Below, one piece after another: positions 1 through 5,858 of a stretch of 6,181 bases of DNA (position 1 is its first letter; every line of letters starts with the position of its first letter). Below the pieces are notes generated by a model. It did not search any database and was not told where the DNA came from. It saw only the letters and a list, made by a program, of their open reading frames with translations. Origin of the DNA: Mariprofundus sp. (GTDB lineage Bacteria > Pseudomonadota > Zetaproteobacteria > Mariprofundales > Mariprofundaceae). Location of the stretch: positions 1-6,181 of the forward strand of contig WFUI01000204.1 in NCBI GenBank assembly GCA_015485035.1, written 5' to 3'. Position numbers and translations under genes: made by a program.

Positions 1-508
1 CCAGCAAAGCGGATGTCATGCGAGATACCTTGTCACCGCATCGAATCTGGATATTGACCTGATCCTGCTGCACATCAAAACCCAACACCGCAGCCGGAGA
101 AATCATTTCTACGGACGATTCCTGCAAATGCTGATACATCGGCTCCAGCAAAAGCCCCATCTCAACCACATAACCCAGCTCATGCATATCCGGATTTTCA
201 TTGGCTGCATCAGCAGCATCCAGATCAACGCGCCCGCGATTGCCCGGTTCGGTCACCACGATATGACGAATGTTACCCAGCCCCTTCGCAGCGATATCAT
301 GCCACAAGCCCAGTCCGTCCAGATGGCAACGGGAACCGTAATTCAGAGCAATCACCCGTTCCGGGTTTGTCGATACAAATGAGGGTGGGTGCAGTTCAAT
401 AACTGCAACACGGTAATGCAACCGATCCAGCTCCAATGCCAGCGTCGCCCCGATGGCACCGCCACCAACAATCACGACATCAAAATCCGTGTTCCCCGAA
501 ACGGCCAT
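1..508 (-). CDS. ubiH: UbiH/Coq6-family FAD-dependent hydroxylase, N-terminal part (gene runs off the left edge)
   Basis: Ubiquinone biosynthesis hydroxylases of this family use FAD, NAD(P)H and O2 to hydroxylate the benzoquinone ring at the inner membrane. The minus strand from 508 reads 169 codons without a stop. Residues 8-38 form a Rossmann fold: a GGGAIG dinucleotide-binding loop at 15-20 follows DFDVVIV, and E38 sits at the end of the second strand. RVIALNYGSR (51-60), LGLW (66-69) and LGYVVE (111-116) follow in the order and spacing of UbiH/UbiF/Coq6 proteins. The start is supported by a purine-rich GGGGAGAGAG about 5 bases upstream. The C-terminal half, including the second FAD motif (GDAAH), lies outside the window, so the position hydroxylated cannot be told and UbiF, UbiI or a generic UbiH paralogue remain possible. 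Family assignment is firm; the exact symbol is less so. Confidence 0.8.
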   Translation of the reverse strand, partial: MAVSGNTDFDVVIVGGGAIGATLALELDRLHYRVAVIELHPPSFVSTNPERVIALNYGSRCHLDGLGLWHDIAAKGLGNIRHIVVTEPGNRGRVDLDAADAANENPDMHELGYVVEMGLLLEPMYQHLQESSVEMISPAAVLGFDVQQDQVNIQIRCGDKVSRMTSALL

Positions 509-589
509 AGCTCTCTCTCCCCTGTCCGATGTGAAGCTCTTATCCTTGCCACCCGATACCGGATTGCAAGCAATCAGAATTCACGCGAC

Positions 590-595
590 ATTATA
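590..595 (-). promoter_or_regulatory. Candidate -10 box for the ubiH-like gene
   Basis: The minus strand carries a perfect TATAAT about 80 bases upstream of the ubiH-like start at 508, in the gap between that gene and the regulator remnant. At the usual 16-18-base spacing no good -35 hexamer is seen, so the call rests on the -10 match and position alone. Confidence 0.35.
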
Positions 596-620
596 AACGA
601 TACGGGACACGAACCCCGGG

Positions 621-1003
621 ATGATCAGCAGGAAAACCCCTGGTATTGCGGCTGACAAGCAACGCTGCAGCACAACGGGCTGTGGCCCAGATCATGGCAT
701 CGGGTTCTGCCGCGAATACGGACTGCCTGATCCGGTGCTGCGTTATGACGATTCAGGCTTCTGGGTGGAGTTTGTGGGTAAACATATGGCAAGAACTACC
801 CAGAAAACTACCCGGAAAATTTTGTCTGTTCTGAAAGAAAATCCGGCAGCAACCAGAAAGGAGATCGCGGCGATATTGGGGAATATCACGGAGGATGTGG
901 GAAATACCAACTGAGCAAGATGAAAAAGGCTGGCCTGATTGAGCGGGTTGGCGCGGATAAGGGCGGTCACTGGCGGCTGCTGGGCACTCCGGATCAGGAT
1001 TGA
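621..1003 (+). pseudogene. C-terminal remnant of an AlbA/HATPase-type ATP-binding regulator (COG2865-like), frameshifted
   Basis: Intact members have an N-terminal AlbA_2 DNA-binding domain, a GHKL-type ATPase domain and a C-terminal winged helix, in all several hundred residues. Here only the tail survives. The reading frame from 621 becomes family-like at about 675, with CREYGLPDPV followed by SGFWVEF, the usual end of the ATPase region. It continues into the winged helix (TRKEIAAILGNITED, about 856-897). One base is then missing near 898-904: that frame stops at 914, while the frame from 905 carries the expected continuation YQLSKMKKAGLIERVG, then GGHW, to a TGA at 1001-1003. Joining the frames restores the common pattern ITEDGVKYHLSKMKKAG. 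The N-terminal and ATPase domains are absent upstream, where the ubiH promoter region begins. This is a decayed gene, not a working one; the first ATG at 621 is only nominal. Confidence 0.75.
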
Positions 1004-1014
1004 CTAATAGCCCA
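998..1014 (+). repeat. Left copy of the imperfect direct repeat flanking the 4.2-kb gene run
   Basis: The sequence gattgactaat followed directly by agccca recurs at 5192-5210, where a 2-base gt separates the two blocks. It overlaps the stop codon of the regulator remnant. No inverted terminal repeats are seen just inside the two copies. It could be an attachment-type site, a recombination scar or chance. Confidence 0.45.
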
Positions 1015-1057
1015 TGCTATGGTCATCTCTGGACATCAAAGAGGAAAGTAGCTGCCT

Positions 1058-1144
1058 ATGACTGTGGAAGAAGATGATCGGAAGCGGAATGTGTTTAGCA
1101 GATCAATGGCATGGCTGGCTGATCGTTCAAGATACAAAGCGTGA
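1058..1144 (+). CDS. Possible 28-aa leader or micro-ORF
   Basis: A short frame opens with ATG preceded by gaggaaag (1041-1048), a better ribosome-binding site than that of the next gene. It encodes a charged 28-residue peptide beginning MTVEEDDRKRN and ending SRYKA, then TGA. It lies in the same frame as the 74-aa gene and ends only 6 bases before that gene's ATG at 1151, so ribosomes ending here could re-initiate there. I do not recognise the peptide. It could be a leader, the N-terminal part of the next gene split by an in-frame TGA, or chance. Confidence 0.3.
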   Translation: MTVEEDDRKRNVFSRSMAWLADRSRYKA

Positions 1145-1150
1145 TGGATA

Positions 1151-1375
1151 ATGAAACTGGATAATATCGAATTTCTGATCAATGGTAATGGCGAGGTGAC
1201 GCTGGGCAGATGTGGTCCTGTCCGCTGTGCTGCCACGGCCTCTGATTATGATCAGGGCCTGGCGATGCTGACACGAAGACGGGGTGAATCACTGTTTGAA
1301 TTGTTGCAACGACTCGATTCAGCGATTGAAGATGCGTACGAAAATAATATTTTTGCAGATGAGATAAACACATGA
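1151..1375 (+). CDS. Small 74-aa protein upstream of the zeta-like kinase; possible antitoxin or accessory
   Basis: The predicted protein starts [12 protein letters not shown] and ends in an acidic tail, [17 protein letters not shown]. The centre, [21 protein letters not shown] (about 47-65), should form an amphipathic helix. There are no membrane segments and no recognisable DNA-binding motif. Proteins of this type, with a short N-terminal strand region and an RRxGE...LLxRLDxAI...FxDEIN tail, are as I recall found beside zeta-like P-loop genes in proteobacteria, so a role with the next gene is plausible, but no function is established. The start is uncertain because the ribosome-binding site is weak (gatgga just before the ATG) and coupling to the 28-codon frame upstream is possible. 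The stop overlaps the ATG of a 24-codon frame (ATGA at 1372-1375). Existence of the gene is fairly likely; an antitoxin role is inference. Confidence 0.6.
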   Translation: MKLDNIEFLINGNGEVTLGRCGPVRCAATASDYDQGLAMLTRRRGESLFELLQRLDSAIEDAYENNIFADEINT

Positions 1376-1446
1376 GGCGGCTGATGCGCATGAACAGACG
1401 ACTACCGGGACTGGCATGCAGGCTCAATGTTATGGCGGGCATATAA
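1372..1446 (+). CDS. Possible 24-aa translational-coupling ORF
   Basis: A 24-codon frame exactly bridges the gap between the 74-aa gene and the zeta-like gene. Its ATG overlaps the upstream TGA (ATGA, 1372-1375) and its TAA overlaps the ATG at 1446 (TAATG, 1444-1448). The peptide is basic and begins [10 protein letters not shown]. It is unlikely to be functional as a protein, but the double overlap would let ribosomes pass from one gene to the next, which may explain why the zeta-like gene lacks a strong ribosome-binding site. It may also be chance. Confidence 0.25.
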   Translation: MRRLMRMNRRLPGLACRLNVMAGI

Positions 1447-2018
1447 TGGCTACATGCTGGATTATCGCCGGCCCGAATGGCGCTGGGAAAACGACTTTTG
1501 CCATGGAATACCTGCCCAAGGTAGCCGGGTGTACAAACTTTGTGAATGCAGACCTGATTGCAGCGGGTCTGTCGCCGCTTGCCCCGGAGCGTGAACTGAT
1601 TGCGGCCAGCCGGATTTTTCTATCCGAGATCGGTGAACATATTGCGAACAAAGAAGATTTCGCCTTTGAAACCACGCTTTCGGGACGCAGCTATTTGCGC
1701 CTGATTCAGCGGCTGCGGGCAGAAGGCTGGCGGGTGGAACTGGTCTATCTGGCCTTACCCAGTGTGGAGATGTCCAGGCTGCGCGTGGCGGAACGGGTAG
1801 CACATGGCGGGCACAATATTCCGCTGCGTGATATTGAAAGGCGCTTTCCACGCAGTCTGAACAACCTGTTTGACCTGTTCAGTTACGCAGTGGATCATTG
1901 CATTTGCTTTATGAACGATGGTAATAAACCTGTCCTGTTATTTGAACAGCACGGAGAAAACCGGAAGGTCATACACGAAACGCTGTACCAGCAGCTATTG
2001 AAGGAGACGATTGCATGA
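1446..2018 (+). CDS. Zeta toxin-family P-loop kinase (COG4185-like), putative toxin
   Basis: Zeta/PezT toxins phosphorylate UDP-N-acetylglucosamine and so block peptidoglycan synthesis; chromosomal relatives of this short class are less well characterised. The 190-aa protein opens with a strand and a Walker A loop, [10 protein letters not shown] (8-17). [13 protein letters not shown] (32-44) carries the conserved Asp expected near the substrate. [10 protein letters not shown] (74-83) has the family Glu/Thr pair. [12 protein letters not shown] (95-106) is the Walker-B-like strand. [14 protein letters not shown] (113-126), with [10 protein letters not shown] at 132-141, is the arginine-rich lid that closes on ATP. 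All expected catalytic elements look intact. The start at 1446 places Walker A seven residues in, as in relatives; an in-frame ATG at 1416 would add ten residues that look unlike the family. The gene overlaps its downstream neighbour by 4 bases. No PezA/epsilon-type antitoxin is seen. Family is firm; toxicity is inference. Confidence 0.88.
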   Translation: MATCWIIAGPNGAGKTTFAMEYLPKVAGCTNFVNADLIAAGLSPLAPERELIAASRIFLSEIGEHIANKEDFAFETTLSGRSYLRLIQRLRAEGWRVELVYLALPSVEMSRLRVAERVAHGGHNIPLRDIERRFPRSLNNLFDLFSYAVDHCICFMNDGNKPVLLFEQHGENRKVIHETLYQQLLKETIA

Positions 2019-2206
2019 GCAGCTCGATAAAGACTGAACCGTCCAAAGAAAGCCAGGTGATGCTTGATACGCTGAAAACAGCAGTGGCTCATGCGCTTGA
2101 GAAAAAACGTCGCCTGGGCCAATACGCAGTCGTTTGGAAGAATGGCAAGCCGGTTCGGATCGGAGCCGATTCAATTGGTGCAAGCGATAATAAATCCAAG
2201 ATATAA
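2015..2206 (+). CDS. 63-aa protein paired with the zeta-like kinase; candidate antitoxin
   Basis: The start codon overlaps the kinase stop (ATGA) and is preceded by a strong ribosome-binding site, aaggag at 2001-2006, 8 bases from the ATG, so the pair is almost certainly translated together. Residues 14-33 ([20 protein letters not shown]) should be one long helix, followed by [17 protein letters not shown] (34-50), a short beta-hairpin-like stretch, and a polar tail. The block [11 protein letters not shown]...GKPV is, to my knowledge, a recurring feature of small proteins encoded next to COG4185-type kinases. It resembles neither epsilon nor PezA antitoxins and has no helix-turn-helix. An antitoxin or chaperone-like partner role follows from context only. 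Confidence 0.75.
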   Translation: MSSSIKTEPSKESQVMLDTLKTAVAHALEKKRRLGQYAVVWKNGKPVRIGADSIGASDNKSKI

Positions 2207-2224
2207 CGGCTATACGCATTCATC

Positions 2225-2797
2225 ATGGGCAAGTTATCCGACCAGCAAGGGAGTATGGGCAAACCGACATGGAGCAGGCTCAAGCGCAGTTTAATTGAAC
2301 TGGAGAAAAAAGAACTGCTGGGGCTGATTCGTGACATCTATAGTGCCAGTAAAGAGAATAAAGCCTTCCTGCATGCCCGGTTTTCTTTGGGGTCAGATGT
2401 ACTTACGCCGTACAAGTCGACCATCCGGCGTTGGATGTGCCCGGACGTTATGCGCAATCAGGATTATTCCGTATCGAAAGCGAAAAAGGCGATTTCGGAC
2501 TATCGTCGTGCGATTGGGAACCCCGTCGGAATGGCCGAACTAACCGTTTTTTACTGTGAATCATGTGCGGACTTTCTCGACTATTGCGGTATGGATGATG
2601 AGGGTTACTTTGATGCATGGGTGCGCATGTATGAACAGGCATTGAAAACCATTTGTCAGTTGGATATTCATCAGCAGGAAGGTTTTGTAGAGCGTCTTGA
2701 GCATGTGCGTTTTCGCGAAAGCTGCTCATGGGATCCTTTTGTTGCGAGTGCTATGGATTCGCTGATGGAGAAATACAGGTTTGATGAAAAAGGATAG
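2225..2797 (+). CDS. Uncharacterised 190-aa protein, DUF6155-like, overlapping the primase-helicase gene
   Basis: A soluble, mostly helical protein with no signal peptide, membrane segment or known catalytic motif. The N-terminal region WSRLKRSLIELEKKELLGLIRDIY (about 16-39) and the following ENKAFLHARF, YKSTIRRWM and KAKKAISDYRRAIG resemble the DUF6155-type family, as does the later DDEGYFDAWVRMYEQAL. This assignment is from memory of pattern and not from a search. The gene begins 18 bases after the 63-aa gene. A second ATG at 2255 gives a start (MGKPTWSRLKR) closer to relatives, but its aagggag sits only one base from the ATG; 2225 lacks a clear ribosome-binding site, so the start is open. 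Its last 14 bases overlap the AEP-helicase gene, pointing to joint translation and perhaps a shared task. Function unknown. Confidence 0.8.
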   Translation: MGKLSDQQGSMGKPTWSRLKRSLIELEKKELLGLIRDIYSASKENKAFLHARFSLGSDVLTPYKSTIRRWMCPDVMRNQDYSVSKAKKAISDYRRAIGNPVGMAELTVFYCESCADFLDYCGMDDEGYFDAWVRMYEQALKTICQLDIHQQEGFVERLEHVRFRESCSWDPFVASAMDSLMEKYRFDEKG

Positions 2798-5177
2798 CCA
2801 CCTCAGGGAAGAGCTATTGCGGTTGCGCGAAGAAAACAACCGGCTTAAATCATTGTTGAATCGACACGGCATTATTTGGGAGAAAGAAACCGAAGCCCCC
2901 GCCCCGAAAGCGTCAATCACCCTGCCTGCCAACGAGTTGTCGCTATCAACGAAAGATAAAATAACGCTGTTCAGGCAACTATTTCGGGGGCGGGATGATG
3001 TGTATCCGCAACGGTGGGAGTCTGCCAGGGGAAAGGCAGGATATTCTCCTGCCTGTGGCAATGAGTGGAAACCGGGCGTGTGTCACAAACCACGCATAAA
3101 ATGTGGGGAGTGCAGTAAGCGGATGCTGCGACCTGTTTCCGATGACGTGATTTTCAATCACCTTTCCGGTAAGCAAACAATCGGCGTGTATCCATTATTG
3201 AATGACGACCATTGCTACTTTCTTGCTGTTGATTTCGACAAACAGGAGTGGCGTGAGGATGCAGGAGCATTCATGCAGTCGTGCCGGGAGCTGGATATTC
3301 CGGCATCCCTTGAAATCTCACGCTCAGGCAATGGAGCGCACATCTGGATTTTTTTTGCAGCTCCTGTGCCTGCCCGCGAAGCGCGCCTGCTTGGCGCGGC
3401 ATTGATAAGCCATACATGCGAACGTACGCGACAATTGTCTCTGGCCAGCTATGACAGACTATTTCCCAATCAAGACACTATGCCAAAGGGTGGTTTTGGT
3501 AACCTGATCGCCCTTCCGCTGCAGAAGTTGCCTCGTGAACATGGGTGTAGCGTGTTTGTAGATGACCAATTTGAACCGTATTCGGATCAATGGCGTTTCC
3601 TGGCGTCGATTCAGCCCATGACCAGACCTAAACTGGATAAGGCGATATTGCGTAGCAGCGGTGGCAGACACCCGCTCGATGTTGCCTTCGAATTTGATGA
3701 GGAAGATAACGACAAAAAGCCATGGCAGCGTTCGTCCTCCAGTCCCTGTAGGATATCCTGTGATCTGCCTGAATCCCTGACACTTGTGTTGGCCAATCAG
3801 ATATTTATTGCCAAGTCGGAGTTGCCTCAACCCCTGAGCAATCGTCTGATTCGATTGGCCGCATTCCAAAACCCTGAGTTCTATAAAGCACAAGCCATGC
3901 GTATGCCGGTATGGAACAAGCCTCGCATTATCGGTTGTGCCGAAAACTTTCCACAGTACATCGGGCTGCCCAGAGGGTGCCTGGATGATGTGTTGTCACT
4001 GCTGGAAAAAAACAATATTCAAGCTGATATTCAGGATGAACGCGTTTCAGGCGGTAAAATCCAGGCCCAGTTTCTTGGAAAGCTTCGGAAAGATCAGAAG
4101 GCAGCAGTAAGGTCTCTGTTTAAGCACGAAACAGGCGTTCTCTCTGCTCCCACGGCATTTGGTAAAACCGTGGTCGCCGCGGCCATGATTGCTCGCCGCA
4201 AAGTCAGCACGCTGGTTTTGGTACATCGCGCTGAATTGCTCAGACAATGGCAGGAAAGGTTGAGCAGCTTCCTTGCTCTGCCCAAGGGAGGGCTGGGCAT
4301 GATTGGTGCAGGTAAAAAGAAACCTTCAGGTAAAGTCGATATTGCCGTCATGCAATCATTGATTCGCATGGAAAACCTCTCCGAAATGTTGGATGAGTAT
4401 GGCCAGGTCATCGTTGATGAATGTCACCATATCTCTGCATTTTCTTTCGAGACAGTGCTCAAACAAAGCAAGGCCCGTTATGTACTCGGTTTGACAGCTA
4501 CTCCAATCAGGCGCGATGGCCACCAATCTATTATTCATATGCAATGTGGGCCAGTGCGGCATACCACTGCCAAGTCAGAGCTGGCGCCGTCACAACTGGA
4601 GGTGTGGCCCCAATACCTGTCTGCACCTGAAATCCCACCCGACTCTCCTATCCAGACAGTATTTCGAATTTTGACTACTGATGAGAAGCGGAATAGAAAG
4701 ATTTTTGAGGGTATACTGAGTGCCTATCGGCAAGGAAGGAAAATTTTGGTTCTGACTGAGCGCACAGATCATCTTGCTCTCTTACGCGAAGGACTTGGAG
4801 ATGCTGTTGAGCACTGCTTTGTTCTGCATGGACGATTATCAAAAAAGCAACGAGCCTCTATCTTTGCGGAACTTAAATCACTGGAAGGCTCTACGCCGCA
4901 TGTGTTATTGGCGACAGGTCGATTGATTGGCGAAGGTTTTGACCATCCTCCTCTCGACACCCTTGTATTGGCCATGCCAATTTCATGGAAAGGAACATTG
5001 CAGCAATATGCTGGTCGCCTGCATAGGGATCACGCTGATAAACAGGATGTTCGAATTTATGACTATGTTGAGAGTGACCATCCTCAGCTTTCACGCATGT
5101 GGGACAAGCGCCAGCGAGGATATCATGCAATGGGCTACAAAATCATTCAACCCGAAACCAAGGGGAGCTTACTATAA
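2784..5177 (+). CDS. TOTE-type conflict protein: AEP primase domain fused to XPB-like SF2 helicase
   Basis: Predicted to prime or extend nucleic acid strands and to unwind or translocate on DNA using ATP. In the 797-aa product, residues 6-27 form a leucine-rich coiled coil. Four cysteines at 91, 100, 107 and 110 look like a zinc site. The AEP domain (about 55-285) shows LAVDFD (147-152, metal-binding D150 and D152), SGNGAHIW (181-188, H186) and a VFVDD strand at 257-261 as the likely third acidic motif. After a linker and a region containing RLAAFQNPEFYKAQAMR, the helicase shows APTAFGKT (455-462), DECHH (545-549), LTATP (570-574), LIGEGFD (714-720) and QQYAGRLHR (740-748). All core motifs look intact, and no nuclease domain is evident. 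ATG 2784 is preferred over the TTG at 2781; the gene overlaps its upstream neighbour by 14 bases. Such proteins are assigned to conflict or mobile-element systems. Its neighbours (toxin-antitoxin genes, CRISPR) fit a defence island, but the target is unknown. Confidence 0.9.
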   Translation: MKKDSHLREELLRLREENNRLKSLLNRHGIIWEKETEAPAPKASITLPANELSLSTKDKITLFRQLFRGRDDVYPQRWESARGKAGYSPACGNEWKPGVCHKPRIKCGECSKRMLRPVSDDVIFNHLSGKQTIGVYPLLNDDHCYFLAVDFDKQEWREDAGAFMQSCRELDIPASLEISRSGNGAHIWIFFAAPVPAREARLLGAALISHTCERTRQLSLASYDRLFPNQDTMPKGGFGNLIALPLQKLPREHGCSVFVDDQFEPYSDQWRFLASIQPMTRPKLDKAILRSSGGRHPLDVAFEFDEEDNDKKPWQRSSSSPCRISCDLPESLTLVLANQIFIAKSELPQPLSNRLIRLAAFQNPEFYKAQAMRMPVWNKPRIIGCAENFPQYIGLPRGCLDDVLSLLEKNNIQADIQDERVSGGKIQAQFLGKLRKDQKAAVRSLFKHETGVLSAPTAFGKTVVAAAMIARRKVSTLVLVHRAELLRQWQERLSSFLALPKGGLGMIGAGKKKPSGKVDIAVMQSLIRMENLSEMLDEYGQVIVDECHHISAFSFETVLKQSKARYVLGLTATPIRRDGHQSIIHMQCGPVRHTTAKSELAPSQLEVWPQYLSAPEIPPDSPIQTVFRILTTDEKRNRKIFEGILSAYRQGRKILVLTERTDHLALLREGLGDAVEHCFVLHGRLSKKQRASIFAELKSLEGSTPHVLLATGRLIGEGFDHPPLDTLVLAMPISWKGTLQQYAGRLHRDHADKQDVRIYDYVESDHPQLSRMWDKRQRGYHAMGYKIIQPETKGSLL

Positions 5178-5315
5178 AAAATGGGGGCGCTGATTGACTA
5201 ATGTAGCCCAATATGAACTAATCATGGGCTGTTCATAAAGTGCCAGCTCGTTCCGGGCCGCACCAATACCATTCAGATAATCAATCAGGATATTTGTATC
5301 AAACAAGGCTTTCAT
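5172..5315 (-). pseudogene. vapC: Truncated VapC-type PIN-domain toxin
   Basis: VapC toxins are PIN-domain ribonucleases of about 130-140 residues that need four acidic residues spread over the fold. On the minus strand the frame begins MKALFDTNILIDYLNG, a textbook PIN N-terminus with the first catalytic Asp at D6 in FDTNILID. It keeps family-like sequence through YEQPMISS (27-34). After that it turns into unrelated residues (YWATLVNQRPHFL) and stops at codon 48, so the remaining catalytic acids are gone. The break lies around 5211-5216, beside the right copy of the direct repeat (5192-5210), and the aberrant tail runs antisense into the last 6 bases of the AEP-helicase gene. The ATG overlaps the antitoxin stop (ATGA), the normal vapBC arrangement. 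No displaced C-terminal half was found at the left repeat. Almost surely inactive. Confidence 0.8.
5192..5210 (+). repeat. Right copy of the imperfect direct repeat, at the vapC breakpoint
   Basis: It matches 998-1014 in two blocks, gattgactaat and agccca, here split by a 2-base gt. It sits between the end of the AEP-helicase gene and the surviving vapC sequence. The agccca block also forms a 6-bp inverted repeat with tgggct at 5225-5230. Its placement at the junction, more than its length, makes it noteworthy. Confidence 0.45.
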
Positions 5316-5554
5316 GGCTGCTCGTGCACAGTCGGCTCAGACCATTCATTCCGAATGTCATGCTGGTAGCTCAAACCATCCTTCTGCCGGCCTTTCCACA
5401 TCCCGAAAGCAGCATCATTACATTCAGCCCGGTGCATTTTCAAATATCCCGAGACCGCCCTGCGCACTGCCTCAGCACGGGAAATATGCTCACGGGCACA
5501 AAGCCCGTCCAAATCCTGAATATCCTGTTCCGGTAAATCGATAATTGTCCGCAT
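5312..5554 (-). CDS. vapB: Ribbon-helix-helix (CopG/VapB-type) antitoxin, orphaned
   Basis: VapB-type antitoxins bind their own promoter through an N-terminal ribbon-helix-helix and neutralise the toxin with a flexible C-terminus. The 80-aa product starts MRTIIDLPEQDIQDLDGLC, giving the beta strand (RTIIDLP) and first helix, followed by the turn and second helix HISRAEAVRRAVSGYLKMH (about 24-42), a classic RHH pattern. The C-terminal part, with AFGMWKGR and GLSYQHDIRNEW, matches the toxin-wrapping tails of VapB partners. Start 5554 puts the strand at the very N-terminus; in-frame ATGs at 5569 and 5620 would add unlikely residues, though 5569 has a slightly better ribosome-binding site (ggggtaa about 15 bases upstream). 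The stop overlaps the ATG of the truncated vapC. The antitoxin looks intact although its toxin is broken, so it may persist as a DNA-binding protein or be decaying. Confidence 0.85.
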   Translation of the reverse strand: MRTIIDLPEQDIQDLDGLCAREHISRAEAVRRAVSGYLKMHRAECNDAAFGMWKGRQKDGLSYQHDIRNEWSEPTVHEQP

Positions 5555-5654
5555 AACGTCATCATACATCAAGTCAATACATTTACCCCGTGACAGACCA
5601 TAACGGATGTGTTCTGTCAATCAGACCTTGTACTGACAAACCATGCAGCCCTGT

Positions 5655-5710
5655 TAAATAGGGTAATATACACATGAGTATTACCCTATTTATTGTTACA
5701 TTACCCAATT
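5655..5710. promoter_or_regulatory. 14-bp inverted repeat with a third half-site; candidate antitoxin operator
   Basis: The arms taaatagggtaata (5655-5668) and tattaccctattta (5679-5692) are perfect inverted complements around a 10-base centre. A further half-site, cattacccaatt (5699-5710), repeats the right arm 20 bases on, so three gggtaat/attaccc cores lie about 19-20 bases apart, on one face of the helix. It lies about 100 bases upstream of the RHH antitoxin start, where an autoregulatory operator would be expected. An RNA hairpin role is less likely because the stem is AT-rich and has no T-run after it. Confidence 0.5.
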
Positions 5711-5821
5711 AACCGGGAAACAAAAAGCTTTTACCGTAATGGCCGCGTACTATTCATCCCTACCCCTCCTTAAAGAGAGGTGTGCGCGGAACATCTGATG
5801 AATATACTGCTGTAGTTCTGG

Positions 5822-5858
5822 GAGCCAATCCGCTCCCGACCTGAGGGCCGGGAGATAC
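5822..5858 (-). repeat. Degenerate terminal (leader-distal) CRISPR repeat
   Basis: This copy differs from the other four at repeat positions 2-4 (gagc in place of gttt) and has a C-to-T change in the hairpin loop (cctgag for cccgag). The other four copies are identical. A decayed last repeat is typical of the end farthest from the leader, so the leader should lie to the right. In the minus-strand reading, the changes destroy the gaaac end of the 5' handle. Confidence 0.85.

Noticed and set aside
595..625. On the minus strand, ggttcgtgtcccg resembles the T-arm of a tRNA.
   Set aside because: The stem does not close with a 7-base loop, no acceptor, D or anticodon arms could be placed upstream, and no CCA end is seen; treated as chance.
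128..655. Two plus-strand frames (128-382 and 389-655) that could be genes.
   Set aside because: They lie mostly antisense to the clear UbiH-like gene, and their proteins show no family features.
1000..1023. TTGACT followed by TATGGT as a promoter for the gene run.
   Set aside because: The spacing is 12 bases, too short for a standard promoter; an extended -10 (TGcTATGGT) is possible but weak.
2784..5177. Calling the primase-helicase a CRISPR-associated primase-polymerase (CAPP).
   Set aside because: CAPP proteins are tied to cas1/reverse-transcriptase loci; here no cas gene is visible and the AEP-helicase fusion matches the TOTE-type pattern instead.
5205..5230. agccca...tgggct hairpin between the convergent helicase and vapC genes as a terminator.
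   Set aside because: The stem is only 6 bp with a 14-base loop and there is no T-run on either side.
5554..5620. Longer form of the RHH antitoxin starting at 5620.
   Set aside because: The 22 added residues precede the beta strand that normally begins these proteins, and the ATG at 5554 gives the standard MRTIIDLP start.
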